From contig JAIRVF010000074.1 of NCBI GenBank assembly GCA_031254035.1, positions 1 to 45,287 of the forward strand: DNA of 45,287 nucleotides, read 5' to 3'. Shown piece after piece: positions 18,506 to 27,545 of the stretch. How positions within the stretch are numbered: position 1 is the stretch's first letter; the number at the start of each line of letters is the position of its first letter. The DNA is from Paenibacillus sp. Lineage in GTDB: Bacteria; Bacillota; Bacilli; Paenibacillales; Paenibacillaceae. The position numbers and the translations under genes were made by a program. Under the pieces are notes generated by a model, which saw only the letters and a program-made list of their open reading frames with translations, did not search any database and had not been told where the DNA came from.

Positions 18506-19495
18506 TTACCAGATCAGAACGGATGCTCCCCAAGTCAGACCGCCGCCAAAACCAACCATCAGTACGCAATCGCCTTCCTTCATACGTCCCTGCTCGGCAG
18601 CTTCAACCAGCGCCAGCGGGATCGAAGCTGCCGAGGTATTTGCATATTTATCAACATTTATCACACATTTATCGGCAGATAGATCAAGCCGTTCCATGGC
18701 GGATTGAATAATCCGAATATTGGCTTGATGGGGTACGAACAGATCGATATCTTCTTTGGTTATGCCCGCCTTCTTCAGAACATCTACCGTGGCGGTATTC
18801 ATGACGCGCACCGCGAATTTGAAAACCTCGCGGCCATTCATATGAATGTAATGTTTTTTGCCTTCTATGGTTTCAGTGGAAGAAGGCATTCTCGAACCGC
18901 CTGCCTCCAGCTTCAGCAAGCTGCCCCCTGCTCCCTCTGCACCCAGGTCAAAGGATTGGAATCCGCGCCCTTCAGGTACCTCGCCGAGAATAACTGCACC
19001 TGCCCCATCGCCAAATAGCACGCAAGTGTTGCGATCCGTGTAGTCCGTAATCCGGGAAAGGCAGTCCGCGCCGATGACCAGCGCATTATTGTACATGCCG
19101 GTGGTGATAAAGTTGCGCGCAGCCGCAAGCCCGTACACGAATCCGGAGCAAGCTGCAGACAAGTCAAATGCAGCTGCCTGCTTCGCCCCGAGCTTATCTT
19201 GTAGAATGCATGCAGTCGACGGAAAAAAGGTATCCGGCGTCACGGTTGCGATAATAATCAAATCGAGCTGGTCCGCCGTCATGCCCGCAGATGCCAGCGC
19301 CTTCACCGCCGCTTCATAGCACAGATCGGATGTAGCTTGGTCTGGAGCCGCGATATGACGCTCACGAATCCCTGTACGAGACACGATCCATTCATCGTTG
19401 GTCTCTACTATTTTCTCCAGGTCGGCGTTAGTCAAAATCTTCTCCGGCACATACTTCCCTGTGCCAATGATCCCTACTGGCCGCAATTTACTCAT
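18506..19495 (-). CDS. fabH: 3-oxoacyl-[ACP] synthase III FabH
   Basis: 329 residues. It starts fatty acid synthesis by condensing an acyl-CoA primer with malonyl-ACP; Firmicute enzymes often prefer branched primers. The catalytic Cys is in AFDLSAACSGFVYGL (about 113), His in FVPHQANIRI, Asn in NVDKYANTSAASIPLAL. The ATG overlaps the plsX stop by 4 bases (ATGA), so the two are translationally coupled. Confidence 0.97.
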   Translation of the reverse strand: MSKLRPVGIIGTGKYVPEKILTNADLEKIVETNDEWIVSRTGIRERHIAAPDQATSDLCYEAAVKALASAGMTADQLDLIIIATVTPDTFFPSTACILQDKLGAKQAAAFDLSAACSGFVYGLAAARNFITTGMYNNALVIGADCLSRITDYTDRNTCVLFGDGAGAVILGEVPEGRGFQSFDLGAEGAGGSLLKLEAGGSRMPSSTETIEGKKHYIHMNGREVFKFAVRVMNTATVDVLKKAGITKEDIDLFVPHQANIRIIQSAMERLDLSADKCVINVDKYANTSAASIPLALVEAAEQGRMKEGDCVLMVGFGGGLTWGASVLIW

Positions 19496-20502
19496 ATCGT
19501 CACTCTCTTCCCGCTAATTTCATTTGAAATGCTTTCAACCAATTGATTTTGGAGGGCAATTCTGGCTTGGCGGACTGCATTCTTGATCGCGTTTCCGTCA
19601 GCCGAGCCATGGCTCTTGACAACAAGACCGCTTAGGCCCAGGAGAGGCGCGCCGCCATGCTCCTTGTAATCCAGCTTATCCTTAAGTCCGCGGAGCTGAG
19701 GCATCAGCAATGCGGCTCCCATCTTGCTTTTGAGGTTTTGGCTGAACTGTTCCTTAAGTAGCTTAAACATAGCTCCAGCGGTTCCTTCAATCGCTTTTAA
19801 CAGGATATTGCCGGCAAAACCGTCGCAAACCAGCACATCGCAGTTTCCGTACATAATATCACGCGCTTCAACGTTGCCCACAAAATGGATCGGCATTTGC
19901 TCCAGCAATGGGAATGCATGCTTCGTGAGTTCATTCCCTTTACCAGGCTCGGTACCGACATTAAGCAGACCTACGCGTGGACGTTCGATGCCCATCACCT
20001 TTTCCCGATACAAACTACCCATCAACGCGTATTGCGCGAGATGTTCGGGTTTGGCGTCCATATTGGCCCCAAGATCAAGTGCCAACACACCAGCACCGTC
20101 AAGCGTCGGAATCATAGGAGCAAGGGCTGGCCGTTCGATACCTTCCATCCGCCCGACAATTAGAAGACCCGTGGTCATGAGCGCGCCGGTATTGCCGGCT
20201 GAAATCATGGCATCGGCTTCTTTCTCTTTCAGCATGCGTCCGGCCACCACCATGGAAGCGTCCTTTTTGCGCCGTACCGCCTTAACAGGCTCGTCTTCCG
20301 GCCCGATGACATCTCCCGCATGGTGGACTCTTACGTTGGAAGGAACCTGTCCGCCGTTTTTTTCCAGCAGTGTCCGAATCTTGGATTCATCCCCCACCAG
20401 TATAAGTTCTGTGTCTTTCCATTCAGCAGCTGCGGCTAATGCCCCCTCAACGTTGCACTCAGGAGCGTGATCACCGCCCATGGCGTCAATGGCGATCCGC
20501 AT
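19492..20502 (-). CDS. plsX: Phosphate acyltransferase PlsX
   Basis: 336 residues from the ATG at 20502, with AAGGAGG 8 bases upstream. The start RIAIDAMGGDHAPE and the motif ALDLGANMDAKPEHL are typical. PlsX turns acyl-ACP and phosphate into acyl phosphate, the donor used by PlsY for the first step of phospholipid synthesis. It follows fapR by one base and overlaps fabH. Confidence 0.97.
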   Translation of the reverse strand: MRIAIDAMGGDHAPECNVEGALAAAAEWKDTELILVGDESKIRTLLEKNGGQVPSNVRVHHAGDVIGPEDEPVKAVRRKKDASMVVAGRMLKEKEADAMISAGNTGALMTTGLLIVGRMEGIERPALAPMIPTLDGAGVLALDLGANMDAKPEHLAQYALMGSLYREKVMGIERPRVGLLNVGTEPGKGNELTKHAFPLLEQMPIHFVGNVEARDIMYGNCDVLVCDGFAGNILLKAIEGTAGAMFKLLKEQFSQNLKSKMGAALLMPQLRGLKDKLDYKEHGGAPLLGLSGLVVKSHGSADGNAIKNAVRQARIALQNQLVESISNEISGKRVTI

Positions 20503-20503
20503 A

Positions 20504-21100
20504 CTACATTCCTCCTTCAATGTTATCTTCCCCTGTTGATCGGTAAATGACGAAATTGCCTTGGAACACCATTTCCTCGCCTACATAGGTGAATACTTCC
20601 ACTTTTGCTTTTCCTTTATGCCCGTTCATCGATCTAACATAGGCTTTGGCGATACACTTTTCTCCCAAATGAACCTGCCGCAAAAAGCGAATATCCGCCG
20701 AAGCCGTAAGTGCGATTACATCATTAATCAAAGCGACCGCAAGCGAATTGGCTTGGGCGAAGACGTAATGCCCACGCGCGATATGCGTTCGCGAGAAAAC
20801 ATGTTCTTCCCGAATTTCAAATATGGAGATGCCGCTCTTGTCCAGCTGCAGATCCACAATCTCGCCGACAACCTCATCAAGCGGGAGCGAACGTACCTGA
20901 TCGTACGAATGTTCAGCCATTTGCTTCATGCGTTCCCTAAGCTCCGGAATCCCGAGCTCCATACGGTCGAGGCGGATTGTCTGAATGCTGACCTTCAGCT
21001 CGCGGGTCAATTCCCGATCCGTTACAAACGGATTTTCTTCAATGATTTTTAATAGATGCTGATGTCGCTGTTTCTTAGGCAACCGTTCGATCAGAGGCAC
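20504..21100 (-). CDS. fapR: Lipid-synthesis repressor FapR
   Basis: 198 residues. An N-terminal DeoR-like helix-turn-helix (FVTDRELTRELKVSIQTIRLDRMELGIPELRERM, about 25-58) precedes a hotdog-fold domain that binds malonyl-CoA; HARGHYVFAQANSLAVALIN lies in it. FapR represses the fab/pls genes and is released by malonyl-CoA. The GTG at 21100 sits immediately on the GGAGG, so a CTG or TTG a few codons later may be the true start. A FapR operator lies upstream, so the gene is self-controlled. Confidence 0.95.
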   Translation of the reverse strand: MPLIERLPKKQRHQHLLKIIEENPFVTDRELTRELKVSIQTIRLDRMELGIPELRERMKQMAEHSYDQVRSLPLDEVVGEIVDLQLDKSGISIFEIREEHVFSRTHIARGHYVFAQANSLAVALINDVIALTASADIRFLRQVHLGEKCIAKAYVRSMNGHKGKAKVEVFTYVGEEMVFQGNFVIYRSTGEDNIEGGM

Positions 21101-21182
21101 CTCCTTAGCTTTTTATTCTGCCGGCATTCTTTTATAGGCCATTATAGAAATGGAAGTAATAAACTCTATTTGTTCCGAATCA

Positions 21183-21203
21183 TTTTAGAACCTGGTACTA
21201 AAA
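21183..21203. promoter_or_regulatory. FapR operator
   Basis: A dyad TTTTAG-ACC-gg-T-CTAAAA (TTTTAGAACC, one T, GGTACTAAAA) matches the known FapR box pattern TTAGTACC-N-GGTACTAA with one change. It lies right after the -10 box of the fapR promoter, where bound repressor would block RNA polymerase. Confidence 0.88.
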
Positions 21204-21204
21204 T

Positions 21205-21233
21205 AGTATAAAGCATGACAAGCCAAAAAGAAA
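21205..21233 (-). promoter_or_regulatory. Probable promoter of fapR-plsX-fab operon
   Basis: The minus-strand TATACT (21205-21210) is preceded after 17 bases by TTTCTT (21228-21233). The -35 box is poor. The assignment rests mainly on the -10 box adjoining the FapR operator. Confidence 0.6.
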
Positions 21234-21241
21234 GAGCAGAC

Positions 21242-21280
21242 AAAAAAAATAGCACCTCACCATAGATGAAGTACTACTTG
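21242..21280 (-). terminator. Terminator after rpmF
   Basis: On the minus strand TAGTACTTCA pairs with TGAGGTGCTA (two G-U pairs), followed by eight T. It separates rpmF from fapR. Confidence 0.85.
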
Positions 21281-21290
21281 ATTTTTCGCA

Positions 21291-21464
21291 TTATTGCGAA
21301 ATAATTTCTCTTGATTTATACGTTCCGCACACTTTGCATACGTGGTGAGCAAGCTTCAATTCTCCGCATTGTTCACATTTCACCATGCCCGGCACTGCCA
21401 GCTTAAAGTGAGTACGACGCTTGTCGCGACGTGTTTTGGACGTTCTCCGTTGAGGTACTGCCAT
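21291..21464 (-). CDS. rpmF: 50S ribosomal protein L32
   Basis: 57 residues. It starts [19 protein letters not shown] and has a CxxC...CxxC zinc ribbon (CEQCGELK ... CKVCG), the zinc-dependent form of L32. The ATG has AAGGAGG upstream. It is cotranscribed after the DUF177 gene, the classic yceD-rpmF pair. Confidence 0.97.
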   Translation of the reverse strand: MAVPQRRTSKTRRDKRRTHFKLAVPGMVKCEQCGELKLAHHVCKVCGTYKSREIISQ

Positions 21465-21527
21465 GTTCCCACCTCCTTATTTCAATCAACCGATAGCTCT
21501 AGATGCTCCGGCAAAATGTTTGCATGC

Positions 21528-22037
21528 TCATTTGAAAAAATCTTTTAGCGCCGCAAGTCGTGGATCAACCACTTCCGTGTCACAGCCGCAAGCTCCTTCA
21601 TTTAAGTCCGTTCCGCAGTTCGGGCACAGGCCCTTGCAAGTATCCTTGCATACGGCGGTTATCGGAATATGAAGCACGAATGATTCCTCCACATACGGAA
21701 CAAGATCCACATTTTCATCGTTCACATAAATGGTATCGTCATCCTCGTCCTGAATTTCTTCAGAAGACTTCACAAGCTTGAACTGCTCGTGGAATGGAAT
21801 ACTCAGATGCTGATGCACAGGTTTCAAGCAGCGGGAGCATGCCATGTCCAGCCCTATAGAGAGCTCTCCATGTACATCTACCGTATCCTGGCCTACATAA
21901 GTCGCCTTCAGTTCCGCTAGAAGCGGCTGAGGAACCTTGATATCGCCAAGTCCTTGAACTAAATGGTTTACATCTACTTGCAGACGGACCTGCAGCGGCT
22001 CGCTGCCGGCTGCCATTTTTCTAAATTGAAAGTGCAT
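21528..22037 (-). CDS. DUF177 (YceD-like) protein
   Basis: 169 residues from the ATG at 22037, with GGAG 8 bases upstream. The central ACSRCLKPV and the C-terminal CKDTCKGLCPNCGTDLNEGACGC give four or more Cys that probably bind metal, as is usual for the family. DUF177 proteins are encoded before rpmF in most bacteria, and a role in 23S rRNA accumulation is known from plants and E. coli. A strong promoter precedes it at 22065-22094. Confidence 0.93.
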   Translation of the reverse strand: MHFQFRKMAAGSEPLQVRLQVDVNHLVQGLGDIKVPQPLLAELKATYVGQDTVDVHGELSIGLDMACSRCLKPVHQHLSIPFHEQFKLVKSSEEIQDEDDDTIYVNDENVDLVPYVEESFVLHIPITAVCKDTCKGLCPNCGTDLNEGACGCDTEVVDPRLAALKDFFK

Positions 22038-22064
22038 AGATATCACTCCAAACAAACAAAAATT

Positions 22065-22094
22065 ATTATACCGATTTCCGGGAAGCTTTGTCAA
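22065..22094 (-). promoter_or_regulatory. Sigma-A promoter of the DUF177-rpmF operon
   Basis: The minus strand has perfect TTGACA (22089-22094) and TATAAT (22065-22070) boxes separated by 18 bases. The leader is about 20 bases. Confidence 0.88.
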
Positions 22095-22244
22095 TAGTTA
22101 GACCTTTACTTTGCTTTCCGAAAGTGACAATAAGCTCCAGGTCTCTGCCCGTGTTAATGCCGAAAAAATGTCATTTCAGTAGGTCTCTCCGGCCTTTGTA
22201 CGCTTACAGTAGTTATTGTTGCAGGTATGGGAAGCTTTTATGAA

Positions 22245-22259
22245 GAATATTAAATATTC
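22245..22259. other. Small perfect palindrome upstream of tmcAL
   Basis: GAATATT-A-AATATTC lies 112 bp upstream of the tmcAL start, in the divergent intergenic region. It might be an operator; nothing more can be said. Confidence 0.3.
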
Positions 22260-22370
22260 GTACAGAAACATAGCATGTGAGCGCGGCCTCGCTTCTTAAA
22301 AAATTGCGCAGATCGATGTCTTTCTTATATATTTTATAGGAATCAGCAAACGGATGGAGTTGAACATTTC

Positions 22371-23609
22371 GTGTCTGTCGTCGGAATTATCGTCGAATAT
22401 AATCCTTTACATAATGGCCATGTCCATCACTATGCCAAGGCCAAAGAAATTTCAGGAGCTAAACATGCTGTAGCCATACTTAGCGGTCCCTTTCTACAGC
22501 GCGGCGAGCCGGGCATCGTCAGCAAATTCGCACGAGCTGAAATGGCCCTTGCCATGGGGGCTGATCTGGTCATCGAGCTCCCTGTATCCTATGCTGTTCA
22601 GCCAGCAGAATGGTTTGCATTCGGCTCCGTCGCCCTTCTTCATGCCACCGGCGTCGTGGACAGCCTTTGCTTCGGTACGGAAAGCGGTACGCTTGACCTG
22701 CTGCTGCCCCTCTCCCGCATACTCGCGGAGGAAAGCACGGAACTGCAGGAACGCATCAGTGTTTACCTGAATGAAGGCATGAATTACCCTGCTGCATATA
22801 GCCGGGCAGCCGCTGATGCGGCTGGATTTTCGGGTATGGAGAATGAAATCCTGGACGTGCTTCAGCAGCCCAATCACACCCTTGGTCTTCATTACTTGAT
22901 AGCCCTGAAACGGCTTGCAAGTCCACTCCGTCCGTTTACCATCCCCAGAATCCATGCCGGGTATCATGACAAGATGCCAGCCCACTCGGCAATCGCCAGC
23001 GCAACGGCGGTGCGCAGGATGCTGCTGGAGCAAGATTTAGGTGCGGCCGCACCCTACTTACCGGAATCTACCCTAGACATTCTCGCCCGTGAATTTCGCG
23101 AGGGCCGGGGCCCTGTAACCTGGGATTCCTTCCGTGGTCCACTGCTTCATTCACTGCTTATCAGCTCCCCGCAGGATTTGGCAAGCTTCCATGAGGTTAC
23201 AGAAGGGCTGGAGCACCGCCTGCGCCGCCTACTGCCTACACTGAAGGAGCCTGTAGTGGACGAGCTGCTGAAAGCTCTCAAAACCAAACGCTACACGCAT
23301 ACAAAACTGCAGCGGATGCTTTCCCATATTTTGCTGCAGCATACGAAGGAAGAGATGGCTCCATCAGCTCTGGCCGCGGGACCGGGATATCTGCGTGTAC
23401 TTGGATTCAGCAGCGGCGGTCAGGAACTCCTGAAAAAGATGAAAAAAACGGCCTCGTTGCCGGTAATCGTCAAGACGTCATCATTCGAGCATCCTCAACT
23501 GGAGCTGGATATCAGGGCATCCGCCGCTTACGCCAATGCGTTTCCGAATCCGGAAGTACGCCATATATTCAGGGATTATCTGGAGTTCCCAATCCGCTAT
23601 ACCCTTTAG
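22371..23609 (+). CDS. tmcAL: tRNA(Met) cytidine acetate ligase TmcAL (YlbM)
   Basis: 412 residues with a GTG start and GGAG 11 bases upstream. A nucleotidyltransferase-like fold: VVGIIVEYNPLHNGHVHHY carries the HxGH ATP-binding motif (about 15-18), followed by GPFLQRGEPGIVSKFARAEMAL and DLVIELPVSYAVQPAEWFA. The enzyme uses ATP and acetate to make N4-acetylcytidine at the wobble base of elongator tRNA-Met. Its stop overlaps the convergent sepM-like gene by 3 bases. Confidence 0.94.
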   Translation: MSVVGIIVEYNPLHNGHVHHYAKAKEISGAKHAVAILSGPFLQRGEPGIVSKFARAEMALAMGADLVIELPVSYAVQPAEWFAFGSVALLHATGVVDSLCFGTESGTLDLLLPLSRILAEESTELQERISVYLNEGMNYPAAYSRAAADAAGFSGMENEILDVLQQPNHTLGLHYLIALKRLASPLRPFTIPRIHAGYHDKMPAHSAIASATAVRRMLLEQDLGAAAPYLPESTLDILAREFREGRGPVTWDSFRGPLLHSLLISSPQDLASFHEVTEGLEHRLRRLLPTLKEPVVDELLKALKTKRYTHTKLQRMLSHILLQHTKEEMAPSALAAGPGYLRVLGFSSGGQELLKKMKKTASLPVIVKTSSFEHPQLELDIRASAAYANAFPNPEVRHIFRDYLEFPIRYTL

Positions 23610-24646
23610 GACTTGGCTTGCAGAGAATCCATATAGTGGATTGCATCTTCGAGCGTATTTACGGGTACCAGCTTCATGTTTGTTTTAATTTTATCCGCTT
23701 TTGCTTTGGCATCCGCATAGTTTTCCTTTGGAACAAAAAAGATTTCGGCATGCTTCCGGTCGGCGGCAACGATTTTATGTTGGACTCCGCCGATTGGACC
23801 TACATTTCCGTCTTTATCGATCGTCCCTGTTCCAGCGACCTGATAACCCTTGGTTAAATCACCCTCTGTGAGTTGGTTATAGATTTCCATCGTAAACATA
23901 AGCCCTGCCGAAGGGCCGCCGATACGGGTATTTGCAAAATTCACCTGCAGTCCCGGGTCCTTCGGCTCCACTTTTTGCATCGTCGCAATTGTTACACCAA
24001 GCCCTGGGCGCATCTGGTTCGTATTCTTGTCCTTAATCTCAATCAGATTTACTTTTTCTTCTAATTCTTTACCGTCCCTAATCAACTTTACGGTAACCTG
24101 ATCTCCCACCTTCTTCGATTTAAGAAGGCTGCTCAGGCTTTCGTTACCCCTAATGGGATGTCCATCCACCTCGGAAAGATGGTCGCCAGGCTTGAAGTTT
24201 TTCCGGGCCTCATCGCCTTCTGGCGTAGAGAAAATAAATAAATACTGGGGCACAATGCTGTAAGAAACATTCGCTTCATGATATGCCGCTTCCACGGCCG
24301 AGGATTGAGAATCATTCATCATGTATACCTGCTCAGCCGCATATTCGTCTTCACTTTTGTTGCCAAGTCTGGACTGCTTCTGATCAATCTCCGCGTTCGG
24401 ATTAAAGGCCGAAACTACAAGCATAACAAGGTTGGCATAGCTGGCTGATACTGTCGTCATCATAAAGGTGCCTTTTTCGTCACGCTCCCCTTTTTGCACC
24501 GAAAGCATCGGTTTGACCTCATCCGCACTTCCGGGCTGGTAGATGATATACGGTGTCGGCATATAAACCGTTACGTACACCAGTAGGGCCACCATGAAAA
24601 TATAGAGGATCAGGCGCAGTCCTTCTCGTTTTTTTGTTGTTTGCAT
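23606..24646 (-). CDS. SepM/YlbL-family PDZ serine protease
   Basis: 346 residues from the ATG at 24646, preceded by GAAGGG. One N-terminal transmembrane helix (about 14-34) is followed by a PDZ domain (about 130-210, FKPGDHLSEVDGHPIRGNESL). The C-terminal Lon-type (S16) protease domain has the catalytic Ser in IGGPSAGLMFTMEIYNQL and Lys in VQHKIVAADRKH. Related proteins process a competence pheromone in streptococci and have a quality-control role in Bacillus. The substrate here is unknown. Confidence 0.92.
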   Translation of the reverse strand: MQTTKKREGLRLILYIFMVALLVYVTVYMPTPYIIYQPGSADEVKPMLSVQKGERDEKGTFMMTTVSASYANLVMLVVSAFNPNAEIDQKQSRLGNKSEDEYAAEQVYMMNDSQSSAVEAAYHEANVSYSIVPQYLFIFSTPEGDEARKNFKPGDHLSEVDGHPIRGNESLSSLLKSKKVGDQVTVKLIRDGKELEEKVNLIEIKDKNTNQMRPGLGVTIATMQKVEPKDPGLQVNFANTRIGGPSAGLMFTMEIYNQLTEGDLTKGYQVAGTGTIDKDGNVGPIGGVQHKIVAADRKHAEIFFVPKENYADAKAKADKIKTNMKLVPVNTLEDAIHYMDSLQAKS

Positions 24647-24748
24647 TTTATTCCCTTCTCTCATTCCTATCCTGCTCCCCTGGTCTTATGGTTGTCTTTC
24701 CCGCATAGATTGTGTACTAGTTATGTTTACTCTGATGAGGTGAGAATC

Positions 24749-25972
24749 ATGAAAAAAAAAGCCCCTTCCCGCTTCACGCCTGTTGCCGCCACGGTTTTGC
24801 TCGGTGCAGGTGCAATTGTGTTGGTGACAGCTATCGTTAGTTCACCCGCTCCCGCTTTTCAGGCTTCCTTGCAGGGGCTGCGGCTGTGGTGGCAAATTGT
24901 ATTCCCGGCGCTGCTTCCTTTCCTTGTTCTGTCTGAAATGCTGATTGCTTACGGCTGGATTCATGCTCTCGGGACATGGCTTGAACCGTTGATGAATCGG
25001 CTCTTCAAACTGCCTGGAATCGGCGGATGGGTGCTGGCGATGGGGATGACGACCGGCTTTCCTGGTGGTGCCCAGGCTGCCCGCCAGCTGTACGAGCAGG
25101 GCGATCTGAACGCCAGGGAGGCGGATAAGCTAGCCGCTCTCGCCCATTTTTGCAATCCGATGCTGATTTTGATTGTCATTGCAACCGGACTGATGCATGA
25201 TCCGGCTGCTGGATATATTTTGCTAGTTGTGCATTGGATTACCGGATTATCGGCCTTTCTGCTACTCGGACGAAGCAGGAAGCATTCTGACGTCGAAACT
25301 GCTCGAAATACTTCCGTCAAAAAAAGCAGAGATACAAAATCTCCCTCCCTGGTCTATCATTCCCTGGAGTCGGCCAAACGTGCACATGCTAAAGACGGTC
25401 GCAGCTTCGGCAGGCTGCTGGGAGATTCGGTGACAAATGCCGTTCAGAGCTTGATGATGGTTGGCGGATATATTATTATTTTTGCGGTCGTCATTCAAAT
25501 CGCAAGCCGGGTTATGCCCGGCCGGATCCCGGCATATTGGTTGTCGGGGTTGTTGGAGGTACATCTCGGAGCCAAGGATGCAGCTGCCGCAACATTTGCC
25601 TCGGACAGAATGCAGTGGTCCGTCATCTCCGCCCTACTTGGTTTCAGCGGGATCAGCGCCATCCTGCAGTCGATGTCGGCCTTGGGAAAGGCGGGAATCC
25701 GCCGGCTCCACTTCACTCTGGTCCGCCTTCTCCACGGCGTCCTTGCTTTCGCGGCGACCTGGGTCATATGGCCGCTGATCCGTTATCTTCCCCGGGACGT
25801 AAGCCTGGTGTTCAGTAGCCGTGAAGAACTACAAACCGATTTGAGCAGTCTGTTCAGCTTATGGAAGACTATCCCACAGCTTCTGCAATGGCAGGTTATT
25901 CTGGTGGCCACTATGCTCGCCTGCTCCCTGATGCTTATGCTGCTGCAGATTCGGCGCAAGCATTCACGTTAA
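24749..25972 (+). CDS. ylbJ: Sporulation integral membrane protein YlbJ
   Basis: 407 residues from the ATG at 24749 (GAGGTG upstream); the longer frame has no ribosome binding site. It has about eight hydrophobic segments and the nucleoside-recognition (Gate) domain motifs [37 protein letters not shown] and [19 protein letters not shown]. YlbJ is made in the mother cell and is needed for heat-resistant spores. Its stop overlaps the convergent coaD by 4 bases. Confidence 0.93.
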   Translation: MKKKAPSRFTPVAATVLLGAGAIVLVTAIVSSPAPAFQASLQGLRLWWQIVFPALLPFLVLSEMLIAYGWIHALGTWLEPLMNRLFKLPGIGGWVLAMGMTTGFPGGAQAARQLYEQGDLNAREADKLAALAHFCNPMLILIVIATGLMHDPAAGYILLVVHWITGLSAFLLLGRSRKHSDVETARNTSVKKSRDTKSPSLVYHSLESAKRAHAKDGRSFGRLLGDSVTNAVQSLMMVGGYIIIFAVVIQIASRVMPGRIPAYWLSGLLEVHLGAKDAAAATFASDRMQWSVISALLGFSGISAILQSMSALGKAGIRRLHFTLVRLLHGVLAFAATWVIWPLIRYLPRDVSLVFSSREELQTDLSSLFSLWKTIPQLLQWQVILVATMLACSLMLMLLQIRRKHSR

Positions 25973-26460
25973 CCTTTATATTTTGAACGAATTGCTTTTT
26001 CCACTTCAGGTGGGACGAGATCTTTGATCTCGCCCTCATAAGCGGCAATTTCCTTAACAATACTCGAACTTAAATAAGAATACTTCGGATTTGTCATCAT
26101 AAAGACCGTTTCGGCATCCGGATTCAGCTTGTGATTGGTGGATGCGATTTGCAGTTCATATTCAAAATCCGTCACAGAACGCACCCCGCGTACGATCGCC
26201 TGCGCATTCCGAATCCGCACATAATTCGCAGTTAGATCCTGGAAGCTATCCACTTCCACATTCGGAAGATGCGCAGTCACCTGCCGAATCAATTCCATCC
26301 GTTCTTCAACAGTAAAAAGTGGTTGCTTACTACGGTTGATCAGTACAGCGACAATAAGAACATCGAACTGCTTTGCCGCACGCTGGATAATGTCCAGATG
26401 CCCCATCGTGACCGGATCAAAGCTTCCCGGATACACAGCCACGCGCTTAATCGTTGACAT
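25969..26460 (-). CDS. coaD: Phosphopantetheine adenylyltransferase CoaD
   Basis: 163 residues from the ATG at 26460. [19 protein letters not shown] holds the TxGH nucleotide-binding motif (about 15-18); [14 protein letters not shown] near the C-terminus is the second signature. It makes dephospho-CoA from ATP and phosphopantetheine, the penultimate CoA step. It overlaps the end of rsmD by 14 bases. The longer frame reaching 26616 lies inside rsmD and has no ribosome binding site. Confidence 0.97.
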   Translation of the reverse strand: MSTIKRVAVYPGSFDPVTMGHLDIIQRAAKQFDVLIVAVLINRSKQPLFTVEERMELIRQVTAHLPNVEVDSFQDLTANYVRIRNAQAIVRGVRSVTDFEYELQIASTNHKLNPDAETVFMMTNPKYSYLSSSIVKEIAAYEGEIKDLVPPEVEKAIRSKYKG

Positions 26461-27061
26461 CATGTTCTCCTTCCCCTGCGGCTTCGTCATCGGACAAGAC
26501 CACTTCTTGTTCATTATATTTGTAAATGGAAACCGCTGTTTCCCCGTATACCGCATGGCGAATGCAAGTAAACAGACCGAATTCATCCGGATAATCATAA
26601 CCTGATTCATGCTCAAGGAGGATGGTCGCTCCCTTTTTCAGCATGTTTTTCTCATGCATCATTTCCATGAGTTTGTCCCCGTTTTTCATACGATATGGCG
26701 GATCCAGGAATACCATATCGAGAGATATTCCGCGTTTCCCCAAAACCTTCAGGGCACGTTCCGCCTCATTACGATACACCTCTGCCTGCCCTTCCAGCTT
26801 CGTTGCCTTTAGATTGGCGCGAACGGTTTCAATGCTTTTCGGATCCATATCGATAAAAATAGCCTTGTCCATGCCTCTGCTTAATGCTTCAATCGCAAGT
26901 CCACCCGTGCCGGCAAACAAATCAAGTGCGGTTCCCCCGTCAAAAAAGGGGCCAATCATGCTGAAAATCGCTTCCTTCACTTTATCTGTCGTCGGCCTAG
27001 TCCCCATGCCCGGAACCGCTTTTAGCGGTCTGCCCTTGGCGCTACCCGATACTACTCTCAT
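26447..27061 (-). CDS. rsmD: 16S rRNA (guanine-966-N2)-methyltransferase RsmD
   Basis: 204 residues from the ATG at 27061 ([18 protein letters not shown]). The SAM-binding motif is [19 protein letters not shown] (about 45-63) and the catalytic motif is FLDPPYRM (DPPY). It methylates 16S rRNA in the 30S subunit. The C-terminus has an acidic tail ([14 protein letters not shown]). The rsmD-coaD-ylbJ-ylbL neighbourhood is typical of Bacillales. Confidence 0.96.
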   Translation of the reverse strand: MRVVSGSAKGRPLKAVPGMGTRPTTDKVKEAIFSMIGPFFDGGTALDLFAGTGGLAIEALSRGMDKAIFIDMDPKSIETVRANLKATKLEGQAEVYRNEAERALKVLGKRGISLDMVFLDPPYRMKNGDKLMEMMHEKNMLKKGATILLEHESGYDYPDEFGLFTCIRHAVYGETAVSIYKYNEQEVVLSDDEAAGEGEHDVND

Positions 27062-27305
27062 GTTACACTCACCCATTCCATAATAAAAAATCGAAAAATC
27101 CTCATTTCTGACGATATCGTACCACAATCACCCCGAATTTGAAAAACAGGACCACGCTTATCTTATCTTTTTTGGCAGAGGATGTATAAAACGGATTTAA
27201 CGGGGAATGCTTTAAACTATCGACATCAAATGAATGTCGTAGACAACCGCGGAAAGCTTACGTTTCCCCATAAGCTCTTCGTCCGGTTTCTCCTCTCCCA
27301 TGAAA
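27062..27305. other. rsmD upstream region, possible small RNA
   Basis: About 240 bp. It holds the unseen rsmD promoter and a CGACAT/ATGTCG hairpin around 27217-27240. A plus-strand frame from 27182 runs through the terminator and into the repeat, so it is unlikely to be a gene. Because a strong plus-strand terminator follows at 27306, a short plus-strand transcript is possible. Confidence 0.35.
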
Positions 27306-27334
27306 GGGCGCTCCGAAAGGAGCGCCCGATTTTT
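27306..27334 (+). terminator. Strong hairpin terminator
   Basis: GGGCGCTCC-GAAA-GGAGCGCCC followed by GATTTTT. On the minus strand only TTT follows, so it could weakly end transcription of the M23 gene from the other side. Confidence 0.8.
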
Positions 27335-27354
27335 ATGTGTTTTTATAACACTTA

Positions 27355-27539
27355 TAGTGCGTGTTCAAAAAGGCCGGTTTTCAGCACCGAGAAGGTTGAA
27401 TGAAGCTAGGGACTGAGGAGCGGAACGTACGTTGTGGGTACGTGAGCACCGGAAGGCCCGGCTGAATTCAAGATTCGATGTCGAGTATGCTTCTTGATTC
27501 ACTCCGTGATCAAAAGCGGGCTTTTTGAACAACCTCTTA
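27355..27539. repeat. MITE-like repeat family 1, copy 3 (185 bp, short form)
   Basis: Same orientation and ends as copies 1 and 2 (17 of 19 inverted matches between the ends). It lacks the roughly 40-base segment with the TGTTTCC/GGAAACA hairpin; here GAGCACCGG joins directly to AAGGCCCGGCTGAA. It lies 6 bp past the stop of the M23 gene. Confidence 0.85.
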
Positions 27540-27545
27540 TATATT

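Noticed and set aside
27182..27403. 73-codon plus-strand frame after rsmD
   Set aside because: It passes through a terminator and the start of repeat copy 3.
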